Assembly (NCBI GenBank): GCA_019313605.1
Contig: JAFDAW010000191.1
Coordinates: 1 to 5,603, forward strand
Length of the DNA stretch: 5,603 nt
Origin: Deltaproteobacteria bacterium
Lineage (GTDB): Bacteria; Myxococcota_A; UBA9160; SMWR01
Direction of reading: 5' to 3'
Both the position numbers and the translations under genes were made by a program. The notes below the pieces were generated by a model. That model did no database searches, had not been told where the DNA came from, and worked only from the letters and a program-made list of their open reading frames with translations. Shown here one piece after another: positions 1-5,603 of the stretch; within the stretch, counting starts at the first letter, position 1; every line of letters begins with the position of its first letter.

Positions 1-2
1 CG

Positions 3-35
3 AAAACGCCCCCGACCTAACCGGCCGAGGGCGTT
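3..35 (-). terminator. Probable intrinsic terminator of the tRNA-Gly transcript
   Basis: Read on the minus strand, AACGCCCTCG (35-26) pairs with CGGGGGCGTT (14-5). This gives a 10-bp stem with one T-G wobble around an 11-base loop. The 3' arm runs into a short T run (GTTTTCG), two of whose Ts lie in the stem. The hairpin starts 9 bases after the encoded CCA of the tRNA, which is where a tRNA terminator is expected. The T tract is short, so termination may be incomplete. Confidence 0.65.
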
Positions 36-44
36 CACTTTATC

Positions 45-120
45 TGGAGCACGAGACCGGGCTCGAACCGGCGACCCCCACGTTGGCAACGTGGCGCTCT
101 ACCAACTGAGCTACTCGTGC
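45..120 (-). tRNA. tRNA-Gly with anticodon GCC
   Basis: The minus strand folds into a complete 76-base cloverleaf including an encoded CCA (47-45). The acceptor stem GCACGAG/CTCGTGC is fully paired. The D arm is GCTC/GAGC. The anticodon stem CCACG/CGTGG encloses loop TTGCCAA, giving anticodon GCC, which reads the glycine codons GGC and GGU. The T arm GCCGG/CCGGT encloses loop TTCGAGC and has one G-T wobble. The discriminator base is T (U73), and the first pairs are G1-C72 and C2-G71. With C35 and C36 of the anticodon these are the known bacterial glycyl-tRNA synthetase identity elements. The gene follows the envelope operon on the same strand, with its own likely promoter upstream and a hairpin terminator downstream. 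It appears to be a single-tRNA unit within what is visible. Confidence 0.97.
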
Positions 121-136
121 TTGGAAGAGGCCCTAG

Positions 137-165
137 ATTCAAGCCGGACTGGAGCCTCTCGTCAA
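137..165 (-). promoter_or_regulatory. Predicted sigma70-type promoter for tRNA-Gly
   Basis: On the minus strand, TTGACG (165-160, 5 of 6 to the -35 consensus) is followed after exactly 17 bases by TTGAAT (142-137, 4 of 6 to the -10 consensus). Transcription would begin near 129-131, about ten bases before the mature tRNA 5' end. The stretch after the -10 is GC-rich, as in many stable-RNA promoters. This is inference from sequence match, spacing and position. A stem formed by 125-131 and 154-160 overlaps the same bases. Confidence 0.55.
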
Positions 166-199
166 GGGTTTCTCGGCGGCATGCCGTTGGTGGACATAC

Positions 200-1513
200 C
201 TAGAGTTTGGTGATCTTCTCCCGCCCGCTCGCAACGTCTCGGGTGGCGTTTCGGGTGTCGAAGACGCGGTTGCAGCGTGCGACGACGTGATCGTAGTCGA
301 CGGCTGCGTGCTGGGTGATGATCACGGCCAGGTCGAGCTCGCCGAGCAGGTCGTCGGTGAGTTCGACGCTCTTGAAGGTGTGGCCATCGAGTTCGACCTC
401 TTGGACGTGGGGGTCCGAGTAGCAGAGGTCGGCGCCCTTCTGGACGAGTAGCCGCATCACGTCGAGGGCCGGCGATTCGCGCAGGTCGGACACATTCGAC
501 TTGTAGGCCGCGCCGAGGATCAGGATCTTCGCGCCGTTGACCGCGATGCGATCCTCGTTGAGCAGATCGTTGATGCGATCGGCAACGTGGCTGGGCATCT
601 GGCCGTTGATCTCGGTTGCGAGATCGATGAAGCGCGCCTGGAAGTTCAAAGAGCGCATCTTCCACGCCAGATATGCGGGGTCGACCGGGATGCAGTGGCC
701 GCCGAGGCCCGGGCCCGGCAGGAACTTCATGAAGCCGTAGGGCTTGGTGGCCGCGGCGTCGATCACCTCCCAGACGTCGAGACCGAGACGCCCGCACATC
801 AGCGCGACTTCATTCGCGAGGCCGATGTTGATCGCGCGGAAGGTGTTCTCGAGCAGCTTCACCATCTCGGCGCTCTGGGTCGAGGTCACCGGCACGATCT
901 CGTCGAAGACGAGTCGAAAAATCTGGGCGGCCAACTGCGTGCAAAGCGGGGTCTCTCCACCCACCACCTTTGGAACATCGTGCACTGCGAATTCCGTGTT
1001 CGCGGGGTCGATCCGCTCGGGCGCAAACGCAACCGCGAAATCTTCGCCGATCTTCAGCCCACCGGCTTCGAGCATCGGCACGTAGAGGTCATGGGTGGTG
1101 CCGGGATAGGTGGTGCTGCCGAGGATGATGAGCTGGCCCGGACGCAGGCTCTTGCAGATGTCCTCGACGGCGCGGACGATGTACGAGACGTCGGGGTCCC
1201 GGGTCTTGGTCAGCGGCGTGGGGACGCAGACGTTGATGATGTCGCAGTCGATGAGTTGATCGAAGTCGATCGTCGCGCTGAGTTTTCCGCCCGCTCGCAC
1301 CGCCGCGAGATCCTCGGACGAAACGTCTTCGATGTGGGAAACCCCGTCCTGGATCGATCGGACCTTCTCCCCGTCGAGGTCGAAGCCGATCACCTGCACG
1401 CCCGCCTTCGCGAAGCCGACCGCGAGCGGAAGCCCCACGTAGCCGAGGCCGATCACGCCTACCCGAACGTCGCGGGCGTCGATCTTTCCGCTGAGTTCCT
1501 GCAATCGCGTCAT
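200..1513 (-). CDS. Nucleotide-sugar 6-dehydrogenase, UDP-GlcNAc dehydrogenase (WbpA) type
   Basis: This 437-residue protein belongs to the UDP-glucose/GDP-mannose dehydrogenase family, which oxidises C6 of a UDP-sugar to a carboxylate in two NAD+-dependent steps in the cytoplasm. The N-terminal Rossmann domain carries GLGYVG at 22-27 and STTYPGTT at 133-140. The central domain has MVKLLENTF (217-225) with conserved Lys219 and Asn223, and GGHCIPVDP (271-279) with the catalytic Cys274. The C-terminal substrate domain runs from about 328 to the end and includes AAYKSNVSDLRESP (335-348). The segment PYGFMKFLPGPGLGGHC resembles WbpA-like UDP-N-acetylglucosamine dehydrogenases more than UDP-glucose dehydrogenases, but substrate cannot be fixed from sequence alone. 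The ATG start overlaps the pgsA stop as ATGA and has GGGAG 6 bases upstream. The product would feed uronic-acid sugars into O-antigen, capsule or exopolysaccharide. No glycosyltransferase gene is present in the window. Confidence 0.93.
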   Translation of the reverse strand: MTRLQELSGKIDARDVRVGVIGLGYVGLPLAVGFAKAGVQVIGFDLDGEKVRSIQDGVSHIEDVSSEDLAAVRAGGKLSATIDFDQLIDCDIINVCVPTPLTKTRDPDVSYIVRAVEDICKSLRPGQLIILGSTTYPGTTHDLYVPMLEAGGLKIGEDFAVAFAPERIDPANTEFAVHDVPKVVGGETPLCTQLAAQIFRLVFDEIVPVTSTQSAEMVKLLENTFRAINIGLANEVALMCGRLGLDVWEVIDAAATKPYGFMKFLPGPGLGGHCIPVDPAYLAWKMRSLNFQARFIDLATEINGQMPSHVADRINDLLNEDRIAVNGAKILILGAAYKSNVSDLRESPALDVMRLLVQKGADLCYSDPHVQEVELDGHTFKSVELTDDLLGELDLAVIITQHAAVDYDHVVARCNRVFDTRNATRDVASGREKITKL

Positions 1514-2166
1514 GCCGTGCTCCCAGATTCCGGGGGACCGCCCCGCCCTTCGGCGCGGAAGTACTCCGCAAAGTACGTGTATCCCGACCAGAGCGTGAGT
1601 AGTGTCGCGAGACCCAGCAGCGCTAGGCCGATGTTGTGGAACGAAAAGATCAGTGTCTGGTAGTGGAAGATCATGGCTCCGATTGCGACGTTCTGGGTAA
1701 AGGTCTTGATCTTCCCGTAGCCCGAGGCCGCCATCACCTGCCCCTGGGATGAAGCCAGCCCGCGCAGACCCGTCACCGCGAGTTCGCGGCCCACGATCAC
1801 CACGACCATCCAGATCGCCCAGGGCGGGATGCGCCCCGTCGCCACCAGCACGATCAGCGCAGTCGAGACGATCAGTTTGTCGGCGAGCGGGTCGAGCAGC
1901 TTGCCGATGCGGGTGACCTGCTGACCGCGGCGCGCGAGCCAACCGTCGAGCAAGTCAGAGAACCCGGCGATCGTGAAACACCAACCGATGAGAGCGCTGT
2001 TGGATCGGTCTGGAAACCACGGCAGCAGCAGCAGGATCGGAACCACGCCGACGCGCACGACGGTGATCGTGTTCGGGAGGTTCCAAAATTTCTCACGCGC
2101 GATCGGGCCCGGTTCAGCTGCGGAACTCACCGCGCCGACCGGTCCGTCATCGACCGAAATCGCCAT
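1510..2166 (-). CDS. pgsA: CDP-diacylglycerol--glycerol-3-phosphate 3-phosphatidyltransferase
   Basis: PgsA joins CDP-diacylglycerol and sn-glycerol 3-phosphate to make phosphatidylglycerophosphate, the committed step to phosphatidylglycerol and cardiolipin, in the cytoplasmic membrane. The CDP-alcohol phosphotransferase signature is complete: Asp71, Asp74-Gly75, Ala78-Arg79, Gly88, Asp92 and Asp96 fit D-x2-DG-x2-AR-x8-G-x3-D-x3-D. Hydrophobic segments at roughly 33-50, 56-70, 98-112, 115-130, 155-175 and 180-200 suit a six-helix membrane protein. NLPNTITVVRV at 29-39 is the usual N-terminus of the family, so about 28 residues precede the normal start and the 218-residue protein is longer than the E. 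coli one. The ATG at 2166 overlaps the end of the transglycosylase gene by 20 bases and has no clear Shine-Dalgarno site, suggesting coupled translation. An in-frame GTG at 2130 is a possible alternative start. Function is secure; the start is less so. Confidence 0.93.
   Translation of the reverse strand: MAISVDDGPVGAVSSAAEPGPIAREKFWNLPNTITVVRVGVVPILLLLPWFPDRSNSALIGWCFTIAGFSDLLDGWLARRGQQVTRIGKLLDPLADKLIVSTALIVLVATGRIPPWAIWMVVVIVGRELAVTGLRGLASSQGQVMAASGYGKIKTFTQNVAIGAMIFHYQTLIFSFHNIGLALLGLATLLTLWSGYTYFAEYFRAEGRGGPPESGSTA
1520..1524 (-). promoter_or_regulatory. Ribosome binding site of the sugar dehydrogenase
   Basis: GGGAG on the minus strand lies 6 bases before the ATG at 1513-1511, inside the last codons of pgsA. 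Together with the ATGA stop/start overlap it fixes this start. The much longer open frame extending upstream to 1942 has no family similarity in its first 143 codons. Confidence 0.6.
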
Positions 2167-2758
2167 TGTAATCGCGATAGTAGGTCATAACCCGCTGCAC
2201 GTAAGCCCGCGTCTCGGGATAGGGGGGGATTCCGCGGTAGCGATCTACCGCCTTCGGGCCCGCGTTGTAGGCGGCGAGCGCGCGGCCCATGTCACCGTAG
2301 CGGTCGAGCATCTCGCGCAGGTAGCGAACCCCGCCGCTTACGTTCTGATCGGCGGCAAACGCATCCACGACACCGAGTTTCGAGGCGGTCATCGGCATCA
2401 GCTGCATCAAGCCCTGGGCACCCTTGTGGGATACCGCGTCCGCATCGAAGAGGGACTCGGCGGCGATCACTGCCTTTACGAGGGCCGGAGGGACGCCGTG
2501 TTCGCGCGCCGTCAGCAGGATCAAGCCGTCATAACCGATGTATCGCGGCGCGCTCCGGCTCGGCTCCGAACCGCGCTGCGGCCTCGGTATCGCGACGTAG
2601 CGCGAGTCGTTCGGAACATTGCTGAAGTGGGTCACCCCATTCGCATCGACGAAGGTGTAGATCTGGCGACCGCCGGCGTGGGCCGCAGCCACCACCAGCA
2701 GCAACAGGCCGCTGAGCAGTCCGCTGAGCACCATCTTTCGCCGAGCCTGTCGCTTCAC
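2147..2758 (-). CDS. Secreted lytic transglycosylase (SLT family) with DUF4124-like N-terminus
   Basis: This 203-residue protein (GTG start) should cleave the MurNAc-GlcNAc bond of peptidoglycan, leaving 1,6-anhydro-MurNAc ends, in the periplasm. A signal peptide is visible: basic KRQARRK (2-8), hydrophobic VLSGLLSGLLLLVVAAA (10-26) and a likely signal peptidase I site after AHA (26-28). Residues 31-58 (IYTFVDANGVTHFSNVP) look like a DUF4124 strand motif. The SLT domain spans about 73-190, with catalytic Glu101 in AAES, then GLMQLMP (116-122), AYNAGP (163-168) and YPETRAYVQRV (180-190). There is no LysM or other wall-binding domain. GTG 2758 was chosen because GGAGGT sits just upstream and because it puts the charged region at the N-terminus. 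A longer start (2830) would bury the signal peptide, and ATG 2734 would drop the basic residues. It is the first gene of the envelope operon and divergent from nadB. Confidence 0.9.
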   Translation of the reverse strand: MKRQARRKMVLSGLLSGLLLLVVAAAHAGGRQIYTFVDANGVTHFSNVPNDSRYVAIPRPQRGSEPSRSAPRYIGYDGLILLTAREHGVPPALVKAVIAAESLFDADAVSHKGAQGLMQLMPMTASKLGVVDAFAADQNVSGGVRYLREMLDRYGDMGRALAAYNAGPKAVDRYRGIPPYPETRAYVQRVMTYYRDYNGDFGR

Positions 2759-2761
2759 TCC

Positions 2762-2767
2762 ACCTCC
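2762..2767 (-). promoter_or_regulatory. Ribosome binding site of the lytic transglycosylase
   Basis: GGAGGT on the minus strand is a near-perfect Shine-Dalgarno sequence, followed by GGA and then GTG at 2758-2756. The 3-base spacing is shorter than usual. It still supports this GTG over the other in-frame starts, none of which has a comparable site. Confidence 0.5.
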
Positions 2768-2784
2768 ATTCGTTGGCTTCTCTT

Positions 2785-2838
2785 GTGGGGCTGGAGTCGA
2801 TTCCCCGCGGGGAGATCCTCGACTCCGCACAACCCCAC
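2785..2838. repeat. Nested inverted repeat in the divergent transglycosylase/nadB region
   Basis: Three layers of dyad symmetry share roughly one centre. The outer arms are GTGGGG (2785-2790) and CCCCAC (2833-2838). The middle arms are GGAGTCGA (2793-2800) and TCGACTCC (2819-2826), a perfect 8-bp match. The core is the perfect 12-bp palindrome TCCCCGCGGGGA (2802-2813). It lies 27-80 bases before the transglycosylase start and 106-159 bases before the nadB start. Neither side is followed by a T run, so it is not an intrinsic terminator. An operator for the divergent genes or a structured 5' leader of the transglycosylase operon are the plausible readings. I do not recognise it as a known regulator site or riboswitch. 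Confidence 0.7.
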
Positions 2839-2847
2839 GGGTACACT
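2819..2847 (+). promoter_or_regulatory. nadB: Tentative promoter for nadB
   Basis: TCGACT (2819-2824) and TACACT (2842-2847) each match 4 of 6 consensus bases of the sigma70 -35 and -10 boxes, with a 17-base spacer. Transcription would start near 2854, giving a leader of about 90 bases. The -35 box would lie in the right arm of the inverted repeat, so a protein bound there could block it. The match is weak and could be chance. I found no convincing promoter for the divergent minus-strand operon. Confidence 0.25.
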
Positions 2848-2932
2848 CGGCTTTCGTTCACCGAACCTACCTAATCGGAGACTTCCGGGCTCTCCCTTAG
2901 GCCGAAACCACTGCGCCACGCCCCGATCGAGC

Positions 2933-2936
2933 GGAG
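2933..2936 (+). promoter_or_regulatory. nadB: Ribosome binding site of nadB
   Basis: GGAG is followed by 7 bases and then the GTG start at 2944. Spacing is ideal, and the resulting protein begins a few residues before the FAD-binding strand, as in known NadB proteins. Confidence 0.65.
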
Positions 2937-2943
2937 ATCCCCC

Positions 2944-4554
2944 GTGCAGGAACGCTATGACTCCGATGTCCTCGTCATCGGAAGCGGGATCGCCGGGCTC
3001 TTCTACAGCCTGCAGGTCGCCGAGTACGGGACCGTCGCGATCGTCACCAAGCAGCACGCTGCAGATTCCGCGACGAGTGAGGCGCAGGGGGGGATCGCAG
3101 CGGTCCAGGACGATCAGGACTCCTTCGAGGCCCACGCCAGCGACACCATCAACGCAGGTGCGGGCCTCTGCCGCGAAGACGTCGTACAGCGGGTCGTCGA
3201 ACGCGGCCCCGCAATGATCGAGCAATTGCTCAAGCTCGGCACCGACTTCGATCCCGCGAGGCCGGATAGCGACCGGCCGGATCTCCACTTCGATCTCGGC
3301 CAGGAAGGCGGCCACACCCACCGGCGTATCCTTCACCACCGCGACACGACGGGCAAGGAGATCGAGCGCGCGCTGATCGCGCGCGTGCGCGCGCATCCCA
3401 ACATCACGCTCTTCGAAACCCACTGCGCGGTCGACCTGCTGACCGTCAAGCACGCGGGGCTCGCGGGTGACAACCGCGTGCTAGGCGCCTACGTGCTCGA
3501 CTCCGAAAGCGGGCGGGTGCAGCGCTTCTGCGCTCGCGTGACGATGCTCGCAACGGGTGGTGCGGGAAAGGTCTACCTCTACACCAGCAATCCGGACATC
3601 GCGTCGGGCGATGGAATGGCGATGGCGTACCGGGCGGGCGCGTCCCTCGGCAACATGGAGTTCGTGCAGTTCCACCCGACCTGCCTCTTTCACCCACTCG
3701 CCAAATCCTTTCTGATCAGCGAAGCCGTGCGCGGCGAGGGTGGCATCCTGCGCACGGCAGCGGGCGAGGCCTTCATGGAGCGCTACCACGAGATGAAGGA
3801 TCTGGCTCCGCGCGACATCGTGGCGCGCGCGATCGACACCGAGCTCAAACGCTCGGGCGACGACGCTGCGTTTCTCGACATCACCCACAGGCCAGCCGAT
3901 TTCTTGCGCGAGCGATTCCCCAACATCTACGCGCGCTGCATGGTATTTGGCTTCGACCTCACCCAAGAACCGATTCCGGTGGTGCCCGCCGCCCACTACT
4001 GGTGCGGCGGCGTGCGCACTGATCTGACGGGCGAAACCGATGTGACCAATCTGTTTGCGGCCGGCGAAGTCGCCTACACGGGGCTCCACGGCGCAAATCG
4101 GCTGGCCTCCAATTCGCTCCTCGAAGCCCTCGTCTTCGCGGATGCCGCCGCCAAAGCGACGAGCCAGCGGCTCGGCGAGATCTCGCCTGAACCGGTCGAG
4201 GTGCCCGCCTGGGAAGAAGGCGACGCGACCGAAAGCGAAGAAGCCGTCGTGATCACCCAGAATTGGGAGGAGATCCGACGGCTGATGTGGAATTACGTCG
4301 GCATCGTGCGCAGCGATCGGCGCCTCGAACGCGCACGGCGACGGATCGACCTGCTGCGCGCCGAGATCACCGAGTACTACTGGGACTGGAAGCTCACACC
4401 CGACCTGATCGAATTGCGCAACATCGCCACCGTCGCGCGGTTGGTGGTCGAATCCGCCGCGCTCCGACGCGAGAGCCGGGGGCTTCACTACAACGTCGAC
4501 TGCCCCGATCGCGACGACGAAAACTTCAGGCGCGAAACCATCGTCTCTCGCTGA
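2944..4554 (+). CDS. nadB: L-aspartate oxidase
   Basis: NadB oxidises L-aspartate to iminoaspartate with FAD, the first step of de novo NAD synthesis in the cytoplasm; NadA then condenses the product with dihydroxyacetone phosphate to quinolinate. The protein has 536 residues, close to the 540 of E. coli. VLVIGSGIAGL (9-19) is the FAD dinucleotide-binding motif and SEAQGGIAAV (45-54) a second flavin contact. The active-site residues fall at the same numbers as in E. coli: Glu121 (EGGHTHRR), His244 (QFHPT), Arg290 (APRDIV), His351 (AAHYWCGG) and Arg386 (HGANRLASNSLLE). The C-terminal helical domain (about 440-510) ends in SRGLHYNVDCP (511-521), which separates NadB from the related succinate dehydrogenase and fumarate reductase subunits. 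The GTG start has GGAG 7 bases upstream. No nadA or nadC gene is in the window, so it stands alone here, divergent from the transglycosylase gene. Confidence 0.97.
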   Translation: MQERYDSDVLVIGSGIAGLFYSLQVAEYGTVAIVTKQHAADSATSEAQGGIAAVQDDQDSFEAHASDTINAGAGLCREDVVQRVVERGPAMIEQLLKLGTDFDPARPDSDRPDLHFDLGQEGGHTHRRILHHRDTTGKEIERALIARVRAHPNITLFETHCAVDLLTVKHAGLAGDNRVLGAYVLDSESGRVQRFCARVTMLATGGAGKVYLYTSNPDIASGDGMAMAYRAGASLGNMEFVQFHPTCLFHPLAKSFLISEAVRGEGGILRTAAGEAFMERYHEMKDLAPRDIVARAIDTELKRSGDDAAFLDITHRPADFLRERFPNIYARCMVFGFDLTQEPIPVVPAAHYWCGGVRTDLTGETDVTNLFAAGEVAYTGLHGANRLASNSLLEALVFADAAAKATSQRLGEISPEPVEVPAWEEGDATESEEAVVITQNWEEIRRLMWNYVGIVRSDRRLERARRRIDLLRAEITEYYWDWKLTPDLIELRNIATVARLVVESAALRRESRGLHYNVDCPDRDDENFRRETIVSR

Positions 4555-4579
4555 ACCACTGCTCGAATGCGCTGTTGGC

Positions 4580-5603
4580 TCAGTGCGGAATGATCGTGAT
4601 CGACCCGAGATCGGCGAGGAAGGTGAGTGCTCGCAGGATCTCCACATCGGGCTCGGGGATCATGTCGAGGATGCGCCGGATCGTAAATTCGCCTCGCGCG
4701 AGATCGAGTACCGCGTCTTCGACCTTGGAATTTTCCGCCCCACCGGGCCCCACCGGCACGGATTGAAAGTGCACCTTGGCGTCGGGCGAGAGCACGCTGA
4801 GATCGAGCATTCCCAGTTCGTCGAGGTTGCGGGTGGCTTCGAGCAGCGCAGCGTCGAGCAGCATCGGCGCATCTTCGGACATCATCGGCTCGAGGCGGGC
4901 ATGAAATTCAAAGGTGCCCTCGTCCCAACCCAGCACGCGCGTCAGCGCCTTCATTCCGCTGATCAACCCGAGCTGCACATGACACAACATCTGGCCCTCG
5001 AAGCCAATGACCGCCTCCTCGTTTTCGCGGGTAACGGTCAGGGTTCCGTGGGGCGCCGTCTTGCCGAGCATCTGGAGCAGGTTCTGCGGCCCGATCTCCG
5101 TCAGTGAACCGTGCATACCGCCCAGGCGCCGGCTGTGCTCGGCACTCTGAACATCGGCGACGAAGGTGTGCAGTTCGTCCTGTCGCTCGGGGGCTGGATC
5201 GAACTCGATCGCGAGCGCAACCACACCGCCCTTGCTCGCAACCTGGCGGGTTACGGTCGCGTCGACACCGAGCGACTCGCCGTTGCTCGGGTGTTCGATC
5301 GTCAGCTGAACCCGTGAGCCCACGGGCATCGAATCACCCGGGACCGAAACCAACACGCCGCAGAGACTGATGTCGCGGGTGCGGCCAGACAGCGAGATCC
5401 CCGGCGCCTTGATCCGGATCGGCACCTGGGCGGGCACGCGCGGCGCCTTCCGGCGCCCGGAATCGGGCGGCTTGTGCCGAGGCGCTCCGGCGGCCTGGAC
5501 GAACGGTTCCAGGGCCGCTCGCAGCGCCGTCTGTGTGCAGCCAAACTGAACCGCCACACCCGGCACCGCGCCAGCTTCCGCCATTTCGGGCGGCACGATG
5601 TGA
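4580..5603 (-). CDS. PilZ-PilZ-DUF4388 protein, probable cyclic-di-GMP effector (5' end outside window)
   Basis: The reading frame stays open to the window edge, so the N-terminus is missing. Residues are numbered from the GTG at 5596. Residues 1-36 (including PGVAVQF, 12-18, and a following helix) look like the last strand and helix of a PilZ domain. A complete second PilZ domain spans about 48-150. It has RKAPR (49-53), fitting RxxxR, and DISLCG (75-80), fitting D-x-S-x-x-G, the two cyclic-di-GMP contact motifs. A DUF4388 domain follows at about 160-235, with GSLTEIGPQNLLQML, FEGQMLCHVQLG and GWDEGTFEF. The remaining 100 residues are mostly helical and end in a winged-helix-like stretch (290-336). 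There is no signal peptide or membrane segment in the visible part. It is probably a cytoplasmic adaptor reading cyclic-di-GMP; the output is unknown. It converges on nadB with 25 bases between the stops and no obvious terminator. Confidence 0.85.
   Translation of the reverse strand, partial: HIVPPEMAEAGAVPGVAVQFGCTQTALRAALEPFVQAAGAPRHKPPDSGRRKAPRVPAQVPIRIKAPGISLSGRTRDISLCGVLVSVPGDSMPVGSRVQLTIEHPSNGESLGVDATVTRQVASKGGVVALAIEFDPAPERQDELHTFVADVQSAEHSRRLGGMHGSLTEIGPQNLLQMLGKTAPHGTLTVTRENEEAVIGFEGQMLCHVQLGLISGMKALTRVLGWDEGTFEFHARLEPMMSEDAPMLLDAALLEATRNLDELGMLDLSVLSPDAKVHFQSVPVGPGGAENSKVEDAVLDLARGEFTIRRILDMIPEPDVEILRALTFLADLGSITIIPH

Noticed and set aside
177..186. Perfect 10-base palindrome CGGCATGCCG just after the sugar dehydrogenase stop
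   Set aside because: As RNA it leaves only about 3 stem pairs with a minimal loop and no T run, so it is not a credible terminator. A palindrome this short is common in GC-rich DNA.
587..1663. A 358-codon open frame on the plus strand, antisense to the sugar dehydrogenase gene and the pgsA end
   Set aside because: It has no recognisable domain, is rich in Arg, His, Asp and Glu as expected from the reverse of a GC-rich gene, and covers a well-supported gene with all catalytic motifs.
2759..2830. A longer transglycosylase start at GTG 2830
   Set aside because: It would translate the palindrome as coding sequence, has no ribosome site, and would put 24 Gly/Pro/Ser-rich residues before a clear signal peptide.
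2811..2940. GGAGATCC occurring twice, at 2811-2818 and at 2933-2940 over the nadB ribosome site
   Set aside because: Eight bases is too short to count as a repeat, and the first copy would lie outside the nadB transcript predicted here.
2854..2943. Possible riboswitch in the nadB leader (small stem GGAGA/TCTCC at about 2877-2895)
   Set aside because: I see only a 5-bp stem and nothing matching the known NAD-sensing riboswitch classes, so there is not enough structure to call one.
1973..3217. A 414-codon open frame on the plus strand running through pgsA, the transglycosylase gene, the intergenic palindrome and into nadB
   Set aside because: It crosses four unrelated regions in the wrong frame. 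Its translation is low-complexity Ser/Arg/Pro near the end, and all underlying genes are secure.
3481..4647. A 388-codon open frame on the minus strand, antisense to nadB
   Set aside because: It is a shadow of nadB caused by GC-rich third positions and has no family motifs. nadB matches its family over its full length.
1..5603. A mobile element, defence system or CRISPR array
   Set aside because: There are no repeats with spacers, no integrase or transposase motifs, no change in base composition at gene borders, and every gene has a housekeeping or signalling identity.

Overview
The window reads as ordinary chromosomal DNA of a GC-rich, probably Gram-negative bacterium. The best lineage hint, an inference from domain architecture only, is a deltaproteobacteria-like group (Myxococcota, Desulfobacterota or relatives). 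It rests on a PilZ plus DUF4388 protein and a secreted lytic transglycosylase with a short DUF4124-like N-terminus; both layouts are common there. Nothing here looks mobile: I see no transposase, integrase, CRISPR array or phage gene.

Layout from left to right. Positions 3-120 hold a minus-strand tRNA-Gly(GCC) with a hairpin terminator behind it and its own likely promoter at 137-165. Positions 200-2758 hold three tightly packed minus-strand genes, transcribed from right to left: a secreted lytic transglycosylase, the phosphatidylglycerophosphate synthase pgsA, and a UDP-GlcNAc-type nucleotide-sugar 6-dehydrogenase. The first two overlap by 20 bases and the last two by 4 (ATGA), so they are very likely one operon with translational coupling. 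All three work on the cell envelope: murein cleavage, phospholipid head-group synthesis and uronic-acid sugar precursors.

Positions 2759-2943 are a divergent intergenic region carrying a striking nested inverted repeat. From 2944 to 4554 the plus strand encodes L-aspartate oxidase (nadB), the first step of de novo NAD synthesis. Its length and active-site numbering match the E. coli enzyme. Converging on nadB from the right is a minus-strand gene cut by the window edge. It encodes the end of one PilZ domain, a complete PilZ domain with both cyclic-di-GMP motifs, a DUF4388 domain and a helical tail.

I found no convincing undescribed system. The points most worth a second look are the nested palindrome between the transglycosylase gene and nadB, the double-PilZ/DUF4388 architecture, and the pgsA to tRNA-Gly(GCC) order with a sugar dehydrogenase gene in between.
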